Assembly (NCBI GenBank): GCA_963764525.1 | Contig: CAVXTC010000008.1 | Span: 1-64,000, forward strand | DNA from: DATDIC01 sp963764525 | GTDB lineage: Bacteria > Pseudomonadota > Alphaproteobacteria > Acetobacterales > Acetobacteraceae | DNA: 64,000 nucleotides | Direction: 5' to 3' | In this document: positions 1 through 9,275 of the stretch, in pieces | Numbering within the stretch: position 1 is the first letter of the stretch | Layout of the letters: each line of letters begins with the position of its first letter | Position numbers and translations under genes: made by a program | The notes under the pieces: generated by a model | What the model was told of the DNA's origin: nothing | Seen by the model: only the letters and a program-made list of their open reading frames with translations | The model's database searches: none

Positions 1-9
1 TGTGGACAA
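1..9 (+). other. DnaA-box-like site
   Basis: The first nine bases read tgtggacaa, one base away from the reverse-complement consensus DnaA box tgtggataa. A second tgtgga follows at 12-17. The site lies just upstream of the iteron-like repeats and parA, the usual place for a plasmid or ICE replication origin. The window edge hides whatever lies further left. Confidence 0.35.
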
Positions 10-21
10 TCTGTGGAACCG

Positions 22-85
22 CACATGCTATCGGGTACGAATGGGCACGTGCCATCAGGAACGGGGCCCACGTGCTATCAGGAAC
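22..85 (+). repeat. Three iteron-like direct repeats upstream of parA
   Basis: A 17-bp unit close to cacgtgctatcaggaac occurs at 22-38, 46-62 and 69-85. Start-to-start spacing is 24 and 23 bp, about two helical turns, as expected for iterons bound by a plasmid initiator. Copies 2 and 3 differ at one base; copy 1 is more diverged. Related elements carry a replication initiator gene just upstream of parA, which would be left of this window. They could instead be partition or autorepression sites for parA. Nothing else coding is seen in 1-212. Confidence 0.5.
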
Positions 86-212
86 CGGAATCCACATTTT
101 CTTCAAGTAATCCAATTACTTCTGAGCCGCCTAACTTAAATCGGCCACCAGAATTTAACTCTTCTGTTGCTGGTGACAGCCGCGAACGGTGGAAAACCCC
201 GAGGCGGCCGCG

Positions 213-867
213 ATGATCGTGGCGCTCCTCAACCAGAAGGGTGGCGTCGGCAAGACGACTCTCGCGCTGCATCTCGCCGGCGAATGGGCCCGGGAAGGAA
301 AGCGGGTCGTGCTGATCGACGCGGACCCGCAAGGCTCTGCCCTCGACTGGTCCGAACAGCGCGCGAAAGAAGGGTTTCGCCGGCTGTTCGGCGTCATCGG
401 GCTTGCTCGCGACACGCTGCATCGCGAGGCGCCGGAGCTCGCCCGCGATGCCGATCACGTGGTCATCGACGGCCCGCCGCGCATCGCCGGGCTGATGCGC
501 TCGGCGTTGCTCGCCGCGGACTTGGTGCTGATCCCCGTGCAGCCCTCACCGTTCGACGGCTGGGCCTCGGGCGAGATACTGAAGCTGGTCGACGAGGCGC
601 GCATCTTCCGCCCGCAACTCATCGCCCGACCCGAATTCATCGCCGATCCGACCGCAACCGCTGTGGCCACGCACGGTGATCGCCCGCGAGACGGCCGAGG
701 CGCTTGCCGAGCACGAGCCGCCGGTGCTCGCCGCGCGCATCGGTCAGCGCGTCAGCTTTGCCGATGTCGCGCGGTCCGGCCGGCTCGTCGCCGAACTCGA
801 CCCGGTCGGCCCGGCGGCATGCGAGATCAGCGCGCTCGCCCTTGAAGTGGCTGGCTTGGTGCCATGA
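213..867 (+). pseudogene. parA: ParA-family partition ATPase, frameshifted
   Basis: This is a partition ATPase of the type carried by alphaproteobacterial conjugative elements, where it helps segregate or maintain the element. The start at 213 gives MIVALLNQKGGVGKTT, a deviant Walker A motif at the N-terminus. DADPQGSALDW follows at about residues 40-50 and VIDGPP at about 83-88. The C-terminal part (VIARETAEALAEHEPP onward, from about 673) is in another frame, so one or two indels lie between about 630 and 676. The stop TGA (865-867) overlaps the ATG of the next gene, indicating translational coupling. About 217 residues once repaired, normal for this short ParA group. Confidence 0.85.
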
Positions 868-1115
868 CGGAGCGGTCGCCGAAGCGCGGTTTCGCGGCTC
901 GGCCCGGCGATCCGGATTCCTGGGTCCGTGCGCCTGAGCTATCAACCGGCCGCACGCCGAACGCCGAGTTCACCGCGCGGCTGACGATTGACGTGACGCC
1001 GGCGCTGCGGGGCCGGATCAAGATCGCCGCGCTTCAGCGCGGCCTCACGGTTGCAGACATGCTCCGCGCATTGCTCGACCGCGAGTTTCCCGCCGATGGC
1101 GGAGCCGCGCCATGA
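864..1115 (+). CDS. Small conjugative-element protein, ribbon-helix-helix-like
   Basis: An 83-residue protein that begins inside the parA stop codon and ends inside the start of the DUF2840 gene, so it is coupled on both sides. The second half (TARLTIDVTPALRGRIKIAA, then LTVADMLRALLDREFP) has a short strand followed by two helices, like a ribbon-helix-helix DNA-binding domain. Its position directly after parA suggests a ParB-like or accessory partition partner. That role is inference; homologues are usually annotated only as hypothetical or chromosome-partitioning proteins. Confidence 0.6.
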   Translation: MTERSPKRGFAARPGDPDSWVRAPELSTGRTPNAEFTARLTIDVTPALRGRIKIAALQRGLTVADMLRALLDREFPADGGAAP

Positions 1116-1596
1116 CCGCGCCGGCCCCCGACACGCTCACGCATGTCGAGTTGATCTGGTTCGAGAAGCGGAGAATCGAGCAGTGGGATCCGCTTCGGCC
1201 ACGATGTCGCCGAGCAGATCCTCGACCGCCGGCGTCGCATCTTGAGCTTCCCGCCCGGCAGCATCTTCGCCTATGTCCGGTGGGCGGCGAACGACTTCGG
1301 CACGGTCGTCTCGCGGATCGACATCCTGCGCGCTGTCATGCCCGGCGAAGCTTTCTCGACCGTGCCATTTGTGCGGCCGGGCGGCGAGATTTTTCTCCGC
1401 CTTTCCGGCTGGCCCAAGGTCGAGCGAGTGCTCCAGGCCATCGATGCCGTCGAGCAACTCGGCGTCGATCCAGCGGATGCCTAGCCCCGATCATTGGCGG
1501 CAACTCCACAACCGGCTCGCGTCTGGCGAACCGCCGCGCGCCTACACCGCAGACCGCCATCGCGCGTGGCTTCTGCGCCGGAGGATCGACGCGTGA
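1112..1596 (+). pseudogene. DUF2840 family protein, two frameshifts
   Basis: DUF2840 proteins are found almost only in this class of integrative element; their function is unknown. The start at 1112 gives a peptide ending FEKRRIEQW. The frame then shifts near 1187 (one extra g in tgggatcc) to IRFGHDVAEQILDRRRRIL, then SFPPGSIFAYVRWAANDFG. It shifts again near 1483 (one extra t in gcctagc) to SPDHWRQLHNRLASGEPPR and the end ADRHRAWLLRRRIDA. Both repairs need removal of one base. The stop TGA overlaps the GTG start of the peptidase gene. Repaired length is about 160 residues. Confidence 0.8.
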
Positions 1597-2105
1597 CGCG
1601 CTTCGGCCGATTCACCGCCACCAGCGCCGTGGTGCTCGGCGTCGGGTTGTCGGTGCTGCTTCGTCCCGCGCCCAGGCTGATCTGGAACGCCAGCGCCAGC
1701 GTTCCGATCGGCCTCTACGCTGTGCATCCTGCGGGCGCGCTGCATGCCAACGAGCTGCTGGTGGTCATGCCGCCGGAGCCGCTCGCGACGTTTCTCGACG
1801 AGCGCCGCTACCTGCCGCAGGGCGTGCCGCTGCTGAAGCACGTCCTTGCCCTTCCAGGCCAGACCGTCTGCCGGTCCGACCGCACGATCACCGTCGATGG
1901 CGTCACAATGGGCGACGCGCTCGACCGCGATCATCTGGGCCGCCCGCTGCCCATTTGGCACGGCTGCCGTGTCGTTGGCGCCGGCAATGTCTTCCTCATG
2001 AATCGGCAGTCCGGGGATTCCCTCGACGGCCGGTATTTCGGCCCGCTCCCCACCACCACCGTCATCGGCCGGGCCGATCCACTCTGGACCGATCAGGAGC
2101 ACTGA
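1593..2105 (+). CDS. traF: S26-family signal peptidase, TraF-like
   Basis: TraF-type serine peptidases act at the inner membrane and process the pilin (TrbC-like) in conjugative transfer systems. The GTG start at 1593 overlaps the upstream TGA, giving 170 residues. An N-terminal membrane anchor (SAVVLGVGLSVLL) leads to the catalytic-serine region NASASVPIGLY and the catalytic-lysine region LLKHVLALPGQTV. Near the C-terminus, VFLMNRQSGDSLDGRYFG is the usual last conserved box. It is intact, unlike its neighbours. The rest of the mating-pair genes are absent from this window. Confidence 0.85.
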   Translation: MTRFGRFTATSAVVLGVGLSVLLRPAPRLIWNASASVPIGLYAVHPAGALHANELLVVMPPEPLATFLDERRYLPQGVPLLKHVLALPGQTVCRSDRTITVDGVTMGDALDRDHLGRPLPIWHGCRVVGAGNVFLMNRQSGDSLDGRYFGPLPTTTVIGRADPLWTDQEH

Positions 2106-2107
2106 CC

Positions 2108-2947
2108 ATGCCGCAATCCTGCTTTCGGCGAGGCGCTACGCTGCAACCATCTCGGTTCGACTCCTCCTCCTTCCCGGTCAATTCGCCTGGCGCTCGCAAC
2201 GTCCCGACGCCGCGGCGCTGGCGCCGCTCACGTTCCCTCCTTTGGGTCAGCGTCGCGTCGGTAGTGCTGTTCGACGCCTGCATTGCTCATGCCGAACCTG
2301 TCACCACAGAGCAGCACAACGTCGCTACGGCGGCCGCTCCAATCAGCGCCATGGTTGCCGAAGCGTCGCAGCGGTTTGGCATTCCGGCGTCGTGGATACG
2401 CGCCGTCATGCAGGTCGAAAGCTTCGGCGACGTCCGTTCTCTGTCGCCCAAGGGAGCCATGGGCCTGATGCAGATCATGCCGGAGTCGTGGGCTACTCTG
2501 CGTTCCCGCTACGGACTCGGCGCCGATCCATATGACGCGCACGACAACATACTGGCCGGTGCTGCCTATCTCCGCGAACTGCTGGACCGCTACGGTTCCC
2601 CTGGCTTTCTGGCCGCCTACAATGCCGGGCCGGCGCGTTACGAAGATCATCTTGCGACTGGTCGGGCGCTGCCTGCGGAGACACAGGCTTACGTGGCCGC
2701 CCTCGCTCCGGTGATCGGCGGCGAGGCGATCGACGACGCGACGGTTGTCAATGCGGTCGTGCGTTCGTGGACCGAAGCGCCGCTGTTCGTGGTGTCTAAC
2801 GAGAGCACCGCAGCGAAGTCGCCGGCCTCATCCAACTTACGTTCAGGCCAGCGATCGACCGACAGCCCAGCGCAGGATTGGACCGGGCTCGCGCCGCAAT
2901 CACCGGGTCTGTTTATCGGCATTTCTCATGGAAATCGGCAGCCATGA
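2108..2947 (+). CDS. Lytic transglycosylase (SLT domain), VirB1-like
   Basis: This enzyme cleaves peptidoglycan glycan strands to let a secretion or conjugation apparatus cross the periplasm. The ATG at 2108 lies 2 bp after the peptidase stop. An arginine-rich N-terminus and a hydrophobic stretch (LLWVSVASVVLFDACIAHA) act as a signal or anchor. The SLT domain covers about residues 85-200: the catalytic glutamate is in VMQVESFGDV, followed by the GAMGLMQIMPESW motif and FLAAYNAGP. The last 70 residues look disordered. It is the last intact transfer gene before the relaxase. Confidence 0.9.
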   Translation: MPQSCFRRGATLQPSRFDSSSFPVNSPGARNVPTPRRWRRSRSLLWVSVASVVLFDACIAHAEPVTTEQHNVATAAAPISAMVAEASQRFGIPASWIRAVMQVESFGDVRSLSPKGAMGLMQIMPESWATLRSRYGLGADPYDAHDNILAGAAYLRELLDRYGSPGFLAAYNAGPARYEDHLATGRALPAETQAYVAALAPVIGGEAIDDATVVNAVVRSWTEAPLFVVSNESTAAKSPASSNLRSGQRSTDSPAQDWTGLAPQSPGLFIGISHGNRQP

Positions 2948-3193
2948 AGCGGGTCGCGCTTCATCGCAGGCTGGCGGGCTATGGCGGACCTTGGAGCGTT
3001 GGAAGGTGGGAGCTCAGGAACCCGACCAACGGACGGCAAGATAAAAGCGCCGACCGGGGTCGGGCGCATGTGGTTGGTTGTGTTGGGTTTTTTGAGACTG
3101 CAAGATTGCCACCTGCTGGCGCGTCGTCCGAATTCTCCAACGATTTCAATGCTCCGACCGCCGGCACACGCGCTCAGGAACGCCGTGCTGCCC

Positions 3194-4955
3194 ATGACGA
3201 CCGGCGACGATGACCTCCGCATCCAGCCGGGTCGTATCCAGCACGGCAACCAGGGCGCCAAGCGCCCGAAGAGCTTCGTCGGCGAGGTGATGCGGGCCGC
3301 CAAGAGGGCCGGTCACACCGGAAAGAGCTTCGGCCGCTCCGGCGGCGGCAAGCAGCGCTCGACCTTCGGACGAGGCCGCCGCGCGGCGCTCGCTCTGTCC
3401 GCCAGATCGCCTGGCCGGCGCGTCGTCGTCATGACGCGGATCGTCCGCCACCACGGCAAGCGATTCACGCTCCGCGCCGCTCGCCAAGCACATCGCCTAT
3501 CTGAAGCGTGAGGGTGTAACCCGCGACGGGCAGGATGCGCGCATGTTCGACGCCACCTCGGAGTCCGCCGATACGAAGGGCATTCGCCGCGCGCTGCGAG
3601 GATGACCGGCATCATTTCCGGTTCATCGATCTCGCCCGAAGACGCCGGCGAGATGGCCGACCTTCGAGCCTTCACGCGGGAACTGATGGGCGACATGGAG
3701 CGGGATCTCGGTACGCGGCTGGATTGGGTCGCGGTCGATCACTGGAACACCGACAATCCACACATCCACGTCCTCATTCGAGGCCGCGCAGATGACGGCA
3801 AGGACCTCGTCATCAGCCGCGACTACATCAGCCAAGGCTTCCGCGACCGCGCCGCCGAGCGCGTGACCTTCGAACTCGGGCCCCGCAGCGAGCAGGAAAT
3901 CCGATCCGCCCTGGAAAAGGAGGTTGAGGCCGAGCGCTGGACCAGCCTCGACCGCGCGCTTCGCGACATCGCCGACGATGGCGGCGGCGTCGCCGACTTG
4001 CGGCCCGGCGCGCCGGGCGAGGACCCGGAGCTGCGCCGCCTGATGCTCGGCCGTGCCGCGAAACTCGAACGGCTCGGACTTGCCGAGCAAGATCGGCCCC
4101 GCGCGATGGACCTTGAAGCCCGGCGCTCGAGCAGAGCCTGCGCGACCTCGTCCATCCGCGGCGACATCATCAAGACCATGCACCGGGCGATGAGCGGGGC
4201 AGATCGGGAGCCTGACATCGCCGGCTTCGCGATCCACGGTGATGTCGCCGGCCGACCCGGTGCTGGGCCGCCTCGTGCAACGCGGGCTCGATGATGAGCT
4301 GAAGGGTTCTGCCTACGCGATCGTCGAAGGCGTCGATGGGCGCACCCATCACCTCCGCTTCTCCGATCTCGAACTCACCGGAGACGCGCGGCCCGGCGCT
4401 ATCGTCGAAACGCGGGCGTATGAGGATGCCAATGGCCGGCAACGCCTGTCCCTCGCCACACGATCCGACCTGACGATCGAGGCTCAAATTTCGGCCCCAG
4501 GCGCCACCTGGATCGACCGCCAGCTTCTCGCGAAAGACCAAGCTTTCAGCAGCGGCGGTTTCGGCGCCGAGGTTCGCGAAGCGATGGATCGGAGGATCGA
4601 TCACCTCGCCCAGCAAGGCATGGCCGAGCGGCAAGGCCAGCGCGTCATGTTCGCCCGCGATCTCATCAACACGCTGCGCCGCCAGGAACTGGACGGCGCA
4701 GCGTCAAGCTATCGGCGGAAACAGGCCTCGCGCATCGGCCCGTCCGCCGAGGGCGAGCACGTCTCCGGCATCTACCGCCAACGCATCACCTTGTCGTCCG
4801 GCCGGTTCGCCATGATCGATGACGGAATGGGCTTCCAGCTCGTGCCGTGGCGGCCGGCGCTGGAGCAGCAGCTCGGTAAGCAGGTGGCTGGCGTCATGTC
4901 ACCGGATGGTGGCGTCGATTGGAATTTTGGACGCAAGCGGGGGTTGGGCATTTGA
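3194..4955 (+). pseudogene. DUF3363-type relaxase/mobilisation nuclease, multiply frameshifted
   Basis: This relaxase class nicks the transfer origin and pilots the strand. The start at 3194 gives DDDLRIQPGRIQHGNQGAK, the conserved N-terminus. The protein then continues in several frames: AKHIAYLKREGVTRDG (from about 3472), AARCEDDRHHFRFI (about 3580), DWVAVDHWNTDNPHIHVL (3720-3780, with the His-rich metal-binding motif), GDIIKTMHRAMSG (about 4160) and VLGRLVQRGLDDELKG (4258). The last frame runs cleanly to GRKRGLGI at 4955. At least four indels are needed to restore about 585 residues. Family assignment is secure; activity as sequenced is not. Confidence 0.85.
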
Positions 4956-4980
4956 TCAATGGAGATCTCCAGACAATCAT

Positions 4981-5775
4981 TCATCGAGGAACCCAAATCG
5001 CGTCATCCGGCCGCCCCGGATCGCCGAACGCGCATCTCAGTTCTTCCGGTAGGCTCGCGACCCAGGCGGCCATGAAAGCGTCCAACCGATCGTGCCGGCT
5101 TCCGGCAACCGTGGCATGCAGTTTGGCTTCAAGATCCCGCGGTTTCCAACCTGTACGAGAAGCAACGGCAACGAGTTGGTCCCGGTAGCCTTGTTCGGTG
5201 GACTTGTGCAGGCAGGTTGGCAGCAAAGCTCGAACAATTGCGAACGGGTATACCTCCACGATCTCGGCCTCGAGACGCTGCCTCAGAGCAGCGAATAGCT
5301 CAAAGCCAAACAGCATCCAGATCTTGTTGGCGTGAGGAAGAGTTGCTGCGCCGCCGCCACCGTTCAGATGCTCGATGCACTTTTCACGTATTCCAAGCCA
5401 AGCCGCCGTCGCCGGCGTTCGGAATGAGGATAGGCCTCGCTGACCGAGTTCGTTCTCGGACAAGCGGGAACCCGTTTCGGGTGGCGCCGCCGGGGCATCG
5501 ACGGCGACCCGTTCAACCTGCCATCCCATTTGGCTCGCGATGGATTTTAGCGCGCTTGCCACGCCATGCGCGGATTCACGAAAAGGCGTCCCCGCCGTAA
5601 TCTCTTTGTTGCCTACGCCCCGAGGAATTGTTGCTGCCAAAGGAATTGTTGCTGCCAAATTCTTCGGGATCATCATCGGCGTCAGTTGGCGGCCGGCAGA
5701 CACAACGCAAATCGGCAATCGCTTATTGACGGCGCAGGCAACGTCGATGCCAACGAAAACGGGAACGGATGACAT
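4981..5775 (-). CDS. DUF429 domain protein (RNase H-fold, putative nuclease)
   Basis: A 264-residue protein starting at the ATG before VPVFVGIDVACAVNKRLPIC. GIDVA near the N-terminus, VAVDAPAAPPETGSRLSENE with RGLSSFRTP, EVYPFAIVRALL and HDRLDAFMAAWVA fit the DUF429 fold. This family is predicted to be RNase H-like, with acidic residues at GIDVA, VAVDAP and RLDAF. Biochemical function is not established. It is a complete, opposite-strand gene between the relaxase (ends 4955) and the virD4 stub (begins 5889), which are normally adjacent. That makes it cargo inserted into the transfer module. Confidence 0.75.
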   Translation of the reverse strand: MSSVPVFVGIDVACAVNKRLPICVVSAGRQLTPMMIPKNLAATIPLAATIPRGVGNKEITAGTPFRESAHGVASALKSIASQMGWQVERVAVDAPAAPPETGSRLSENELGQRGLSSFRTPATAAWLGIREKCIEHLNGGGGAATLPHANKIWMLFGFELFAALRQRLEAEIVEVYPFAIVRALLPTCLHKSTEQGYRDQLVAVASRTGWKPRDLEAKLHATVAGSRHDRLDAFMAAWVASLPEELRCAFGDPGRPDDAIWVPR

Positions 5776-5888
5776 TGACCATGTACCCCATGAGCTGTCC
5801 GATTTTTTCGCCAAGGTATCCCTGGCCCCGAGCACCATCAATTCAGGCTTGAGATCACACTCCGGGAGCCTCCTGATCCTTCGTCGCC

Positions 5889-6018
5889 ATGAATGCGACC
5901 AAGAATCCTCTGGGGCCAGGTGCTCCTCGTCAGCGCCACCGTTCTCGCCTTCGTCTGGGCGGCGACGGAATGGTCCGAGCTTCCTGAGAGCGATACGCGC
6001 AAGGGCTTGAAATGTTGA
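5889..6018 (+). pseudogene. virD4: VirD4/TraG coupling protein, 5' stub
   Basis: Only the first membrane helix of the coupling protein remains. The ATG at 5889 reads MNATKN. After one extra c near 5907 the frame becomes LWGQVLLVSATVLAFVWAAT, the first transmembrane segment of this family. Similarity ends near EWSELPES and an in-frame TGA follows at 6016. The rest, normally over 600 residues including the Walker motifs, is gone. A transposase gene ends 32 bp further on, so transposition into or next to virD4 is the likely cause. Loss of this protein would abolish transfer. Confidence 0.7.
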
Positions 6019-6050
6019 GGGAAAGCATCGCGAGAGGGCTCTGCTACTGG

Positions 6051-7774
6051 CTACATCGCGACACCGAGTAGGGTGAATGCCTTGTGCTGTATCGGGGTCA
6101 GTCTGGTCAGCACGGTGAGTGGATAGTTTGGTGTGATCGCGGTGACGACAGTATTGCGCACCAGGGTGGCGAGATCAGCCAGCAAGGAGTGGAAGCTGTG
6201 CACCGGCAGCCCGTCGCTGGTCAGGCCGGTGGTCTGCTTGGCAACAGCGGCCGGTGAGCGCCGTGCCTGCGCCACGACACTGGTACGCAGCGCCTCGGCC
6301 GCTTCCTTGTCGGTGTCGTCGAACAGCATCGGTGCCAGACGCTGACGCATGTGCCATTCGAGGTAATAGGCCAGCATGCAGAGAAAGACATGCGCACGGA
6401 CCCGATCGGCCAACCTATGATACACGGGGCGGACGTGCAGATCGACGGTCTTGATGCAGCGAAAGGCGCGTTCCACCAGGGCGAGAGACTTGTAGCTGCG
6501 CACCGTCGTCGCATCGTCGAAGGTGTCCGCCGGCAGGCTGGTGCGTATGACGTAGACGCCGTCGGTCGCCGCCTCTGCGGCGATCTCGGTGGTCTTGCGT
6601 GCGAAGCTGAAGGCGGCGTCGGTGATGTCGAGCTCGAAGTGTTTGCTCATCTTGTGCTTGTTGATCACCGCACCGACCGCGAGCGCGATCTCGGCGGTGC
6701 CGCGTAGTGGATCGCGCTTGCGCGCTACGGCGGTCTGGATGCGGGTGAGGTCGCGCTCTGTGGCGGTGAGGAGGTCTTCGCGCTTGCGGGTTCGCTCGGC
6801 GGCGAGATCGGGATTGCGACAGACCACCAGGCGTTCGCCGGGGAATTCGGCGCGGTGATGCTGGCCATGTCGCGTTGATCGAACAGCGAGAGTTGCAACG
6901 CGCCGCTTTCCACCAGCCCTTTGATCGCCGGTGCGCGCAAGGCGGTGATCCAGTCCAGGCCTGCCGATTTGATGTCCTCGGTGATGCGCGCCTGGGTGAT
7001 CATGCCGCGGTCGCCAACCAGCACGACATGGTCGAGTTGGAAGCGCCGCTTGAGCTTCTCGATCTGTGCGGCGAGCGTCATGGGATCTGCGGTGTTGCCA
7101 TCAAACACCTCGATGGCGACTGGGCAGCCATCGGGCGCGCACAGCAGGCCGTAGACAATCTGCAACGTGCCCTTCTTGCCGTCACGGCTGTAGCCTCGCT
7201 TGGCGAGCGGGCAGCATCGCCCTTCCATGTAGCTCGATGACACGTCGTACAGCACCAGCGTGCCGTGGGTGAGATGGCGCTTGGCCAGCGCCGTCTCGAT
7301 CGCGGGCTGGCGCTCCAGCAGCCAGTCCAGCGCGGCGTAGAGTTCGTCCTCATCGACCTCACCCAGGCCGAGTAGTTCGCCGAGGCTCGATGCGGCGGTG
7401 GCGGGCGATAGCGCACGGGCGGCGGCCAGCTTGGATGCGGGATCGAGGATGCGACTGACCAGCAAGGCGAGGACCAGGTCTCGGCAGCGATTGCCATCGG
7501 GGCCGAGGATGCGGTCGAGACCGATATGGCGGGCGGTGCCGAGCGCAGCGGCGACGTGGCCGTGGGGCAGGCTGCGGATCACGCTGAAGGCCTCACGCTC
7601 GGCGGGGATGACCGTGCCGCCCTTCAACACACCGCGCAGGCCCTCGATGTGGGCTGTGGGCCAGTCAGAGAGGTTGCACAGCGTGCGCTTACGCACCTTG
7701 CCACCTTCGCGATAACTCTCGCGCAGCAGGATCGCGGGCGGCGAGTTCCGATTCGGAACGGCTTCGATGTACAT
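6051..7774 (-). mobile_element. IS1634-family (IS4 superfamily) transposase, one frameshift
   Basis: The start at 7774 gives MYIEAVPNRNSPPAILLRES and continues through SYMEGRCCPLAKRGYSRDGK, DGNTADPMTL and VLVGDRGMITQARI, the conserved catalytic context of this group. Near 6850 the frame shifts and resumes as EFPGERLVVCRNPDLAAERT. It then runs through the C-terminal part (RCIKTVDLHVRPVYHR, LADRVRAHVFLCMLAYYLEW) to the stop at 6051. About 570 residues once joined, normal for IS1634. I could not identify terminal inverted repeats or a target duplication by eye, so the outer limits of the element are not given. Programmed frameshifting is not a known trait of this family. Confidence 0.85.
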
Positions 7775-7849
7775 GGCGAAGCATGCGCACATCCGGTCGC
7801 TGTGTACAAGTCCCAAATATGATCTTACATGGCTACGATTTGGACAAAA

Positions 7850-8806
7850 TCAGCCGGCTTTGCGAATTTTTCCAACAACTTCACCGCAAAAGTGGCGGGA
7901 AACTCGGTTTAGTTCGGGGGTATATTTCGGCAACCATTCGACGGTCAGCCAGTGCGCGCGAGCGGTAAGCGCGAACCGTGAAAGTTTGCTGACGTGGATC
8001 GGCCCATTGTCTTCGACCAACACGACCGGCTTGGCCGCGCGTCCAGGCATCGGACCATAAAGAGCGTCGAGTTGCTCGAGATGCGCCACGAAGTCGCTGC
8101 TGCGTTTGGTCGGACTGGTATGCACAATCAGTTCACGTGTGACATTATTAAGCGAGCCCAGCATCGCCACCTTCTTGGCTTGGCCTGGTGCCGGCACGCG
8201 CAGATCGGCGCCGGATTTCGCCCATGCTCTGGCGAGGCAGGGATGCGTCAACGCCTCGCTCTCATCGCCATACAGAAGCACGATGTCGCCGGCTTCTGCC
8301 TGCTGCTCGCGCAGTTGCAGGCGCAAGCCAATCCGATCGACTTCGCTGGCAACTTGCCGCCCTTTCAGCGTGTGCCGCGGCCGTCGGTAACGGAACTTTT
8401 TTTTTCGCAACGTCTTGGACAGTTGCGAGCGGCTGATGCGCACGCCCTCGCGCACCTCGATCTCCGCACGCATGCGGGCGATCGTCCAGTTCGGCCTGTC
8501 GCCGACGGGTTCTTCCAGTAACGGAGTGAGCACGCACAAGGCCGCTTCACTCTTCACTGGTGGCGGACCGGGTGCGACGCTCGCCTTCAACGCTTCGGTG
8601 CCGCCGCGGCTGAAATCGCTGCGCCACAACCGAACCGTGTCTTCGCGCACGCTGAACGCCTCGGCGATGCGCGGACTGGTCCAACCCGAAAGCGTCAGCA
8701 GGATGGCGCGTGCTCTATCCGCCTTGCCGCGATCACGCGAGCCAGCCAGAGCCGTCAGGGCAAAGCGTTGCTCCTCGCTCGCCGATACCGGGGATTTGCC
8801 GCTCAT
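7850..8806 (-). mobile_element. IS630-family transposase, 3' end truncated
   Basis: The start at 8806 gives MSGKSPVSASEEQRFAL. The N-terminal helix-turn-helix region is present (WTSPRIAEAFSVREDTVRLW). The DDE catalytic acids are seen in VLLYGDESEALTHP, VVLVEDNGPIHVSK and EWLPKYTPELN. Immediately after PELN (about 7908) the family sequence stops, and unrelated sequence adds about 20 residues before a stop at 7850. About 35-40 C-terminal residues are missing. The gene sits tail-on to the IS1634-type element, which probably inserted into it. Upstream, the element interrupts a relaxase relic. Confidence 0.85.
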
Positions 8807-8865
8807 GCCACACCCTTGCGACCGAAACGTAAACGAATTGGCCAACCTATCCGTTGGTCAAGTTG

Positions 8866-9070
8866 GCGGAGTCTGCTTCAGCGTCCGTCTCAATCACATA
8901 GTCGCCGATGTCGCGGTCGGGCCCCTCTCGGTGAGGGCGCGATGCATCGTCTTGGTGACGTCGCCGCGCAAGCCCAGGCCCTGCAGGGTGCGTTCGGCCT
9001 CTTGGGCCCGACCAACCAGTCGCCGGGACCAGCCGGAGCCGCCAGTCCCATCGTCTCTAAATGCTGAAGG
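8866..9070 (-). pseudogene. Second relaxase (DUF3363-type) relic, inverted
   Basis: Read on the minus strand, this stretch gives LQHLETMGLAAPAGPGDW, then, after a one-base shift, QEAERTLQGLGLRGDVTK and TMHRALTERG. After another shift it reads DRDIGDYVIET. The same segment of the main relaxase reads KLERLGLAEQD, RGDIIKTMHRAMSG and DIAGFAIHGD, so this is a homologous but clearly diverged copy. It is too different to be a recent duplication. The IS630 element lies directly downstream of it. It represents a second element of the same type, or an old rearrangement end. Confidence 0.6.
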
Positions 9071-9071
9071 C

Positions 9072-9275
9072 TGCAGATGCTGACGGCTGCTTGGCCGACG
9101 GGCTCAAGCGGGTCTTCGAGAGCGCCAGCACGGTTGGGTCCTCGATAGTGATCGTCGATGCGCTGGACGAGTCGGCGGCCGGTTTCTATGCAGCTACGGT
9201 TCGTGCGATTGCCGGACTCGCAACTGCTGGTGCTACTGATGCACGATGCACCTAGCAGGCGGAGGTCCTGAAAGA
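9072..9275 (+). pseudogene. GNAT acetyltransferase, C-terminal relic
   Basis: The plus strand reads LADGLKRVFESASTVGSSIV, then IVDALDESAAGFY, and after an indel near 9190 RFVRLPDSQLLVLLMHDAP. This matches the last third of GNAT acetyltransferases of the kind paired with DUF1778 antitoxins (LADAL..., VDA.DE.A..FY...GF..LPD). The N-terminal acetyl-CoA binding part is missing. The fragment abuts the inverted relaxase relic, so a recombination joint lies near 9070. Assignment rests on a short match. Confidence 0.45.

Noticed and set aside
1112..2947. One 611-residue fusion protein spanning DUF2840 to the lytic transglycosylase
   Set aside because: The long frame exists only because the DUF2840 region is frameshifted. 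Its middle runs antisense to none of the family motifs and out of phase with the TraF gene; three separate genes explain the homology.
6845..6860. Programmed ribosomal frameshift in the IS1634 transposase
   Set aside because: IS1634-family transposases are single-frame, no slippery heptamer or following structure is evident, and ordinary single-base indels are frequent in this window.
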